NCBI GenBank assembly: GCA_025201805.1
Contig: MU619317.1
Span: forward strand, 1,997 to 65,996
Reading direction: 5' to 3'
DNA: 64,000 bases
Origin: Parasitella parasitica
Lineage: Eukaryota; Mucoromycota; Mucoromycetes; Mucorales; Mucoraceae
The position numbers and the translations under genes are program-made. Position 1 is the first letter of the stretch, and every line of letters starts with the position of its first letter. Below the pieces are notes generated by a model, which saw only the letters and a list, made by a program, of their open reading frames with translations, ran no database searches and was not told the origin of the DNA. Below, piece after piece: positions 55,570-64,000 of the stretch.

Positions 55570-57016
55570 TTTTGATTACATATTTGCATAGTTTTGAGCA
55601 AGTTTTCGTACTTTTCAAGCTGACACCAGATGAAGGTAGCGACTTTTTTGACTTTTTTTTTTTCGGAAAAGTATTTTTCAAAATCGGAGCGTGGGATCAT
55701 CAGGCTAGATACAGACATGCAAGTACTACCATTAGAAAGCCAAGGAACACACCATTTAAATAAATTAAACTGAAGCTATTTTTTGTTGAATTGGGTAAGC
55801 TATGACTTCTCAAAGATAATACTTTCTTAAAAAAAACACCATTTTTTTTTGTTAGCGGAGATTAAACGCGTCCGAAATCAGGAAGGCAAAAATTCTTTCA
55901 AAAACTCCATTTGGACAATTAGAAAAACAAATTACTCCTTTAAGGCAAGATAGCATCCTCTGATATTATGCATACCACGGCTGTCAGTCTATGATAATAG
56001 TTGTATTTTTGGACGCTCTACACGATGATATCATTTCATAATTCCCGTATACTTATGGTGTGAATTATGTATAGAAAGCTTCAAAAACTAATCAAGAGAA
56101 AAAGTCAATATTTTGCTTAATAAAAGCGTATTTTCAGTCTCTCAGATCAAAGAATGGTCTCTTACGATCATTTTTCTCCAATATATGTTATAGTAAAAAG
56201 TTTCATTTTTGAGGTCAAAATCGAGGATAATGCATAATCGATGATTTTGAATGGGTGGATACAAGGAAAAAATCGAAAAAATCCGACAGTTTGCATCGAA
56301 AAAAAAATCATGCTCAAATTGCACCAAAATTATATATAGTGTAGTTCCTTCGCACTGGATACTATTTTTGATGTTTTCAGGGCTCTTTTGATTATGAAAA
56401 TCAATCGAAAAATGGCACACAAAGCTAAAGTTCTTGCATTTAAGCTGTAAAACATATCTTTCTAGAGGTGATATCACGTCAATATCAATTCTAGTACATG
56501 ACACAGCTCTATTCAGTAAGTATTTTTTGATGCTACAAGTACATCTTTATTCATAGTAATAGGATCAAACAGGCGTGGCTCATTAAGTTGGGAGCAGAAG
56601 AGAATAATTAATGAATACAGTTTTCTGCTGCAACTACCTCTTGTTATTTGCGAATTATTCAAAAATTGCTAATTGATAGTGACAGAGAGGTCCTATTACT
56701 ATTGTTGCTTATAATAATGCTAGACATGTAAAATAGAAAGTAGAATAGAGGTTAGGATTGAGGTTGAGGGTAATTTTACTAACAAAAGTTAAGCTTCATA
56801 ATATATCAAATTCTGAATAAGGTGGTATAACTCGCTATACCTAACACATTTTTGTACACCATCCTGTCCGTTTTAACGAGTCCCGACTGTATCTTCATTC
56901 CTTGATATTGGATATCATGCTGACTTGACTCAAACAGATGCAACATAAAAATGATAATGTAAAGATTTTAAAAATAGAGATTGTCATTTGCTCGAATATG
57001 CTATGATTTTCAAAAG
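55570..57016 (-). repeat. dispersed repeat B, copy 2
   Basis: Reverse-oriented partner of 33839-35365. A minus frame (56504-56142) is open over the conserved core, where copy 1 has one stop. Another minus frame (55718-55485) contains RSDFEKYFSEKKK, also represented in copy 1. The sequence TACAGTCGGGACTCGT (minus strand, about 56890) corresponds to the pogo-like motif of copy 1. Confidence 0.8.
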
Positions 57017-57243
57017 AGAAAACAGAACGAAATGGTTGGTTTATTTAAAACTATTATCTTGGGTCATAAAAAAAAAAAAGGGCATATAATTTATTCTGAA
57101 CGAATGGTAATGTGATTATTTACAGCGATAGAAAACAAACCGGATTTTGGAGGAAATATATAAAAGAAAAGAATGGAAAGAGATGCAAATATGGACAAAG
57201 GAAGGATCGGATAGGAGAGGTATAAGTTACGGTATCATAGTCA

Positions 57244-60200
57244 TCAACGTAAATCGTAATGTCTTTCACTTTCAACAGGGTTCAAATCATCCATGAATTC
57301 ATCCAATCTCGAAACAATGTGCTATTTTGTTGAAAAGGGAGTTAGACTTTGGTTGTCAAATTTGGTACAAAAAAAAAAAAAAGAAAAAGACCACTTACAT
57401 TCTTTAAGCCACGAGCGTTTTCATAGGTACTGTATCGATCCATCTCCTTGGCATTTGCTTGAGATTGGATCAGATCATCAATCAGGTCATTGACATCCAG
57501 TTTTAATCGTGTAAAATCAGAGGAGATGGAGTCACTTGCGCTATGAGTAAGGCTGCGAGGAGGAAGAGTAGGATATTGCTGCTGATGAACAGTAGGTACG
57601 GGAGGTTGATTGTAGAACGACTTGGGAAGAGGAGCAGAGCTACGGTAAGCACCAACAGAAGCCCCAGAGGCAGCCGAAGATCTTCTAGACCGATCTATGG
57701 CATTCATCAGCCTTTCGTCTGAAGAGAAGCTGTGGTTGCTGCGAATAGAGCCGTATCTGTCATGTTGATGATTAAATTGAATGTTTCCATCTTCCAAATA
57801 ACTACGAATGCTGCTGCCATAACTACTGATGGAATTGTAAGGAAGGCCATTGGGGGCGCCACCACCACCGCTGCCACTTGTAGTAGTAGTTGTGCTATTT
57901 GCATCACTTGAAAATGGAGACAGCACACCGCATCGAGGATCTACCGTTGAGGTAGCCATTGAGCCTGCAGTAACAGGGCTTGTCTCATTTGAGGAAGACG
58001 AGAACGACGCAAAGCTATTGTGACTTGCACGGCTAGTAGGCCGTGGACTCAAATCCTGAGGCGATTGACTAAATAGCATGGCGTCAAGATTATTGTAGCT
58101 TTGTACAGAGCTTCTACGACGATTGTAAGGGTGAGGACGGTTATAAGAGTTGTCTTGGTAGTGATTACTACCGCTGTAGAGGATATCCTCTGCTGAGTGT
58201 TGGCTGCTGGGTTTCGGCGACTGATTAAAACCATCAATGAAATGGGTATCATCACGAACAAAGATTTCAGAGGGGTCGGCGTTGTGATAGTGATGAGGCT
58301 GTGCAGCTGCTGCTGTATCAATCCTTGCAGGGTAATAGTGTGGGCCGCGTGTTTTAACTTCCTCCACCGCAGTAGCGCTGTAGTTTCCATTTGCATACAC
58401 ATCCGATTGGCCTCGGAACTCGTCTTCCTGATGTTTGTTTATAGTGGCTACTTTAAATATGGGATCAGGCACATGTGATGCGGTTTCTACGTTTTCATAA
58501 TGCTCTTCGGTAGAGTATCTTCTTGTTGGGGACGATGATCTGGATCTATTGAAAATCTTGCCGAGACTCATGTTGCTCGCAACTCGAGTAAGAGACTTTG
58601 ATCTTGACCGAGATCTTGCTCGGACGCGAAGCAGGTCATCATTGATGCGAGAAAACGCCTCTGTAGCCCTCAATCGTCGCTCATAAAAGAACACTGTCAA
58701 GAAAGGAAAGGCAGATTAGTAATGTGGATAGTACATAACGAGCAAAACAAGCCTACAGTTATTCCAAAGGGTATCGATAAAATCGAGCGTGTTGCTGTTG
58801 TTACGATGGAGATGGCTGCTGCTGCCGACAATTTGCTCGTACTCTATATCACGACTCCTTTCACGGAGAGGGATCAAGCTTGTTCTTGCGCGAATAGTCA
58901 ATTTGTAGCCGCCAGACACATGTCCATGGACGAGAACCAGCACCCAGACATCATCGTTAATCAAAGCATTAATATCTACAAGCGTTTCTTGCAAATACAC
59001 GACTAAAATATGGTTCTTGAACTCGGCTTTTCGATAAGATTCTTGGTCAGAGAAGATCTGAGCGTAAGCAGGTAGTTTAAACTTGTCTTCGTAATACAGC
59101 TCATTTCCTGCAGTGTCTAATTGATGCGGATGTTGATATGATGCAATAATATTTAGACGCTGCTATAAATACCCATACCTTTGATGTTTGATAGAGCACG
59201 CTGGTTTTGACACAATTTGATTAGGTCTGCTTTGGCTGAAATGTGGTCTTGAAGCGACTTGTTTGACCGCGTTGTATTTGGGATGATAGAGTACAGTCTG
59301 TCGCTTCGCCTAAAGTACTCTTCGCACTCTTTTTCCGTTGCATTAGGACTCACGTCTGGAAGACAAGTCCTCAAAAAGAATGTATCAGGACGATCTACAT
59401 GTAAAAAAAAACAAACATTTCGGACCGAAGGATTATTACACAAGGGTAGCACAATGTGAAAAGCCGACTCTTTTTTTTTTACCTTTCAAGCCCTCAAAGA
59501 TTTCAACTGACCGTATATCTGCCCACCCTTTAAACTCCAATGGAAGGCCATTGTAGGCCTCTTTGGCCTTCTGAAGCATGCTGTTCGAGGAGGTATCTTT
59601 GACTTTTTCTTCAATCTTTTCCAGGTAGTCTTTGCCCTGCAGGTTGTAATTCTTTCTCTTGACAACCATGATTTTGTCTGTGAATACCAGCAATGTCACT
59701 GGCCTGCTTGTCTTGCCTGACTGCAGAGACAATTCGGTTGCATCAAAATAACCTAGTAATTGACGAGTTTGGATCAAGGAGGCCTACAAAACGGTGTGCG
59801 TTGGCTTGTGCTTGTGCTTTTTTTTTTTTTTTTTCTCCATAAAAGTGTACTTACTGGTGCGTCCCGAATGAGGTGATACAAATTAAGCAGAGATGATTCA
59901 CCATATTGCATGTCATTAATGCTAGAGACTTTGGCATTTGCCTGTTTCAAGTAGTGGTTATCAATGTCATTTGGGCTCAAATGATCCATAATGAGTCGGA
60001 TCATCAAATTATATCTTGTCATGCGCTGGATGGGTTGAATCAAAATGTCACTCATACCGAGATTCCCTTTCAATTCCTGATTGAGTAGAAATCTAGAATA
60101 GTTTTTGTTTTGCTTGATATTTTGCGTGTGGCATGTCAGAGAATTTGCTTTGCCTAAAAAAAAGACTCTGTAGCAATCAAAAAACTCAAGCTAGATGTGT

Positions 60201-60956
60201 GTATATTAGTAAGGGAAGGGGGGGGGGAGGGTTAACTCATGCACAAATAAGAGACTTACATGCGTGCTGAGAATGCTCCCAAATGACTCCAGTGCATTAC
60301 CCTGTTGATAGGCTAGCAGTGATTCAAGCAGGGATTTATTAACACGCAAGATATCCTCCATATTGATAAAGATGCGATTAAACGAATACTGGTCTAAAAT
60401 AGGCTGTTTGTTGGGGTCCACAATAGACTCTTTTATAGGCGCCATAATTTTATGAACAATTTCTTCTAATAGGTCGACATATGACTGTTCGGTAGCAATG
60501 AATTCTTTGATGGGTTTTGATGTAGGCGACTCGACAATGCATGCATTTTGAGTGATGATCTTGTTTATATGCGACTAAATAAGGCACTTTAGCTGTGTTG
60601 CTGTTTCCTCTGGGTAGAATGTGTACTTACGGTGGTGGTATTTTGCTGGGGTTTTGCATTGGCTTCCTGCTCTACGTGTTTTTTGCCAAAAAAGCTTTTG
60701 AAATGCTCCATCTGCGGTGATGGCCCATTGGGTATCAGTACATCTACATGTTGGCTCTAACTCAAGCTGTCAGTTACTCCTACTCGTTCTCGATGCTATT
60801 TTGACGTACCAAAGGATTCTTTGTCATGTCCAACAGACGCTTTCCAATCTCCTTGCACTGATCAGAGACGTTGTAATCTTTCAACACAGGTATCCGGGCT
60901 TCCTTGTAAACGTTACATGGATGATGAAATGGGGTATTCTGGAGTAGTTTTTCCAT
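57244..60956 (-). CDS. Rho guanine-nucleotide exchange factor (DH-PH)
   Basis: Activates Rho/Cdc42-type GTPases by catalysing GDP release, probably at the cell cortex. Exons (minus) 60956-60810, 60756-60631, 60574-60260, 60190-59855, 59783-59483, 59394-59179, 59116-58757, 58693-57399 and 57321-57244 join in frame to 1057 residues. The DH domain (about residues 105-300) opens with IKEFIATEQSYVDLLEEIVH and carries the conserved last helix LIQPIQRMTRYNLMI. The PH domain follows (about 310-600, ASLIQTRQLLGYFDATEL, VTLLVFTDKIMVVKRKNY), with a large insertion. The C-terminal half is disordered: a basic Arg/Ser stretch (RARSRSRSKSL), then His-, Tyr- and Ser-rich sequence, ending in a short helix shared between the last two exons. 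No BAR, CNH or SH3 domain was found, so the exact GEF class is open. Confidence 0.92.
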
Positions 60957-60999
60957 GTGGTATATTTGAAGAGAAAAGAAAAAGAAAAAGAAAAAAAAA

Positions 61000-61863
61000 G
61001 AAAGAAAGAAAGAAAGAGATGCAGATCACCAAAGCAAGGAAAAAAAGCATTTTTATTGTCGAGTTTGTTGTTGTTGTTATATTATATGTGTTTGAGTAAC
61101 ACAGCCAGGTTTGATTTCGGAAGTAACCAGAAACCCACTCACTTACTATTTTGCCACCGCTGCTGTTTGTGCTGTATATGAATATATGCACGTAAAAGTT
61201 TGTTTTTCTTGTCATTTTGTACAACATTTTCGTTTCCTGGATACATGCGTGTGTACTGTCCTGTTGTCTGTTTTTATGAATTTTTTTTTAATTTTACAAC
61301 GAACAAACAAGTCAAATGCGTAAGGGAGTCTATCATCTATAATTGACAAAAGACAATTAAAGGGGCTACAGGAAAGGAGGGGGGGGGGGAGGTGAGAAAA
61401 GAGGCTATACAGTGATACATGAATGATGCCAACACTTGTCACCAGACTTCAAACGCGATATGGAAGCAATCTAGTGCTACAAGAAAAAGGGTATCACTCA
61501 TGGCAGCTCTTGCTTGTTCTGTACGTTACGTTCAATGGCCTATATGGTTTGCCAAATACTCCACGAAAATTCTGTAAAGATCTGCAGTGTAGGATAACAA
61601 TCTTACAAATCAGCACGACTAGTATCACGAAAGAGGCCAAAACGATACAATCCTGACAACGTTGGGATGACGTAAATATAAACTCATGTTTATCGCAAAA
61701 AAGTGCATCTAGTAAAAGGGTCAATGCATTTTGCTCTGAACGTTCCGGCCTAACCAATTCAATTGCAAGATTACACAGAAAAAGATGACTCTTCGGATCG
61801 TGCGGACTTGATCCCGCTCTCGTATAGAGCAGAGCTCACCTCTATCAAATACATCCACAGAAT

Positions 61864-61910
<47 letters not shown>

Positions 61911-62030
61911 AAAAAAAGAAAGAGGTTAACTCTAGTTGTTTATATTAAAAAAACCCGGTTGGATACGTGCGTATGCTTTTAGCCATGTAAATATAAACAA
62001 ACAAAAAAAAAAGAAGCACAAACAGGCAGG
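61000..62030. other. intergenic with low-complexity tracts
   Basis: Contains AAAG-rich sequence (60978-61018), a G-run near 61380 and the long A-tract at 61865-61908. No gene recognised. Confidence 0.6.
61865..61908 (+). repeat. uninterrupted poly-A tract, 44 bp
   Basis: 44 consecutive A residues followed by A-rich sequence. No retroelement or target duplication was recognised upstream, so it may be a simple expanded tract or an assembly-sensitive homopolymer. Confidence 0.9.
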
Positions 62031-63982
62031 TTATTGCAAACTCATCTTTCGGTGGTATGATTGTTTTTTGGTATCTATTAGTCGGGTCTCCTCTTTCAAT
62101 CTTGGCCTTGGGAGCAGGCAGGTTTGCTGCTGTGACACAGGTTGGTTTGTTTGCAAGCTACAGGCACAGCAACAGGATCCTTTTCGAGGTGAGAGCGATG
62201 CAGGAGGAAATGCTTTGGTGTCATGATGTTGAGTCGAAATTATGTCTGATCCGGAGAGATTAGTTGCTGATATTTCCAACGGCAGAATTTCAGATGTTGC
62301 TGACTGCGTCGGTGATAGCCTGTTGTGCATGTTTGGAGAGAGAGATATCGCCTTGTTTTTTGTTTGTTGGTGGCGTATGGTGCTGTTGAGGTGCAGGATG
62401 CTGTTGCTTCTGTTGAGATAAAGAACTCTGGGTTTCTTTCCAATAGCCGCTGTTGTCGTCCGCTTGACCTCTCCTTGCACTAGGCTCAGAAATTCCTTTT
62501 CGTCAAAGTACTTGAGGGCTGCCCACGTAGGATTGAGAAAGGAAAATGTCTTTTTGAACGCATTCAGATGCTGCCGCCCCACACCGCCTCTTGGTTCAAT
62601 GCCGTGCAGCGGCTTACTTGGTGCAGGCAAGGTACCCTTGGAACCTTGTTTCAGTGGCACCTTTCCCTTTTCCATCCTGCAGATGTTTCTTGCAATACAA
62701 ACACCGGCCAGTGTGGCTGCATAGCCCGTCTTCTCCTCGCGCACGTTCGTTACGTCTCCTCCAGAAAAGATATGGGTGTATTTCCAATGCTCGAGTTGCA
62801 ATGTAGGCTTAACGCGGATTCGACCCCAATGGTCCAAGCACGACTCGAACCCAACATCGCCATCGTCTCGTATGACCTGGCTGCAGGGCGATGTCCCAGT
62901 GGCTATAAACACCTTGTTGTAGCCTGAATAGCGAGCACCTGTGCTTCCTAAATATGTGTTGGTCTCTGCGGAATCGAAATCCACAATCTTCTCGTTGAGC
63001 ACCACCTGAACACCCAAGCTTTTGAAATATGAGACAGCGTTTTGCTGCCACTTTACAGAGCTTCTGTGGACCAGAGTGTTGTTGGAGTCGACCAGGGTAA
63101 TCTTCTTTTTATGGTCATACGGAGCAGTGAATGTGTGGTTTGCAATCTCACTGGCCAGTTCGCAGCCTACGAGCCCTCCGCCAATAATCAAGACGGATCT
63201 GGCTTGCTTCAGCTGCTGATGTTCAGTGGATAATTCAGAGAGTCGATACAACGAAGATGTGTCAAATGACTTTAGCTTGGACTGGTATGTGCTTCCGGTA
63301 GCAATCACGAGATAGTCAAAGGGAATCTATGTGCATGTATGTAGGTGCGTTAATGGGTTGATCTCACGACTGCCTTTCATTCTTTGTGCATTACATATTC
63401 ATCATTCACTTTGACATTTGTTGCATCATTTACAATCTGATCGGCGTAGCCAATCACAACCCTGCCCTGCTTGAGGTAAGCATCGTGTCTCACCCGCAGC
63501 GAGGATGTTTCCTCAGGACGAACAAGCAGCTTGATCATACCGGGTGTGTATTCAAATGAGTCTATAGTTGGCCCGTGCGGCGATTAGTGTCTGGCTGATC
63601 CAGAAGGAATTGGGGTGGGGGGAGGGAGGAAGGGAGGAGATCGTGGTGCCTATAGCCGTCGTACCTTTTGTATCGACCAAAGTGACATGAAAACGTGGCA
63701 TTGGGTCTAAAATCGAGGCAACTGTAAAACCCTATTATTTCAAAGGAACAACATAGTGTTACACATTGACTAAAAAGAGACAGCACACGAATGACATATA
63801 TTTACAGTGAATCCACCTCCAATGATGACCACCTTTTTTTGGTGTTTGATGTGTTGTGAATTGCAGCATAGTCTAGACAGAGCATTTGTGAGTGAGTCAT
63901 GTATTTTGACATTCTGGAAGCCATCTGCGTTACGTTTTGGCTGTTGGGCGGTATACTTTATCAAATTCAACAATTTTTTCAT
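62031..63982 (-). CDS. FSP1/AIFM2-like NAD(P)H oxidoreductase, C-terminus uncertain
   Basis: Pyridine-nucleotide-disulphide oxidoreductase fold, closest in motif layout to AIFM2/FSP1 (AMID), a FAD enzyme that reduces quinones with NAD(P)H. Exons (minus) 63982-63806, 63731-63665, 63561-63395 and 63326 onward join in frame. Residues about 50-75 give the FAD-binding VVIIGGGFT-GFTVASIL across an intron; later come FDYLVIATGS, the NAD(P)H-binding VLIIGGGLVGCELASEI and FSGGDVTN. After about residue 435 (near 62465) the current frame loses its character, whereas the adjacent frame reads a Gln/His-rich tail, ending KHAQQAITDAVSNI at TGA 62290-62292. A one- or two-base indel near 62465 is therefore likely, either a real mutation or a base-calling error. 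The stop at 62031 is used only if the frame is taken literally. Confidence 0.82.
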
Positions 63983-64000
63983 TCTACACAGTTATATGGC

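Noticed and set aside
60978-61018. Lys/Glu-rich coding stretch
   Set aside because: It is an AAAG-type simple repeat, not a gene; the RhoGEF start at 60956 on the other strand explains the neighbouring coding signal.

Overview
The window is nuclear DNA of a filamentous fungus, most likely Mucoromycota and probably Mucorales. Genes are AT-rich and split by short GT-AG introns, mostly about 50-75 bp. The repeats (Helitrons, Tc1-like DNA transposons, a LINE) fit that group, as does a nuclease-like gene of a kind I associate with Mucorales. A methionine synthase reductase points to an early-diverging fungus, because yeasts and other Dikarya use cobalamin-independent methionine synthase. No species is claimed.

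Layout. 0.2-1.6 kb: apparently intact Tc1/mariner element with a DD36E transposase. 1.7 kb: tRNA-Gly(GCC). 1.9-3.8 kb: decayed 5'-truncated LINE just downstream of the tRNA. 4.0-6.0 kb: dispersed repeats and a gag/ORF1-like reading frame. 6.7-20.4 kb is the first gene-rich block: SLC35F-type transporter, methionine synthase reductase, ALG6 glucosyltransferase, a small unresolved gene, a cytochrome P450 and an MHYT-domain membrane protein. 23.1-24.8 kb: a single-exon gene of unknown function. 25.5-36 kb is an accessory region: a frameshifted nuclease-like gene, a GC-rich open remnant, two internally deleted Helitrons, a 146-bp tandem duplication, a truncated Tc1-like copy, and one copy of a roughly 1.5-kb unknown repeat. 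36.7 kb: secreted expansin/barwin-like protein. 39.3-51.7 kb is the second gene block: MOB2, an MIT-domain membrane protein and the large GCN1 gene. 52-57 kb is again repeat-rich: a transposase fragment, a full-length but broken Tc1-like element with long inverted termini, a second copy of the 4-kb dispersed repeat, and an inverted second copy of the 1.5-kb repeat. 57.2-64 kb: a DH-PH RhoGEF and an FSP1/AIFM2-like oxidoreductase with a probable C-terminal frameshift.

The core genes are ordinary housekeeping and signalling genes with no operon logic; several are convergent pairs with only 170-230 bp between stop codons. Exon models come from reading splice sites and keeping the frame open, and each one closes in frame except where stated. 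The most novel material is the pair of inverted 1.5-kb repeats, which share a sharply conserved core of about 360 bp inside diverged flanks, and the two parallel Helitron deletion derivatives. The most biologically telling gene is the methionine synthase reductase.
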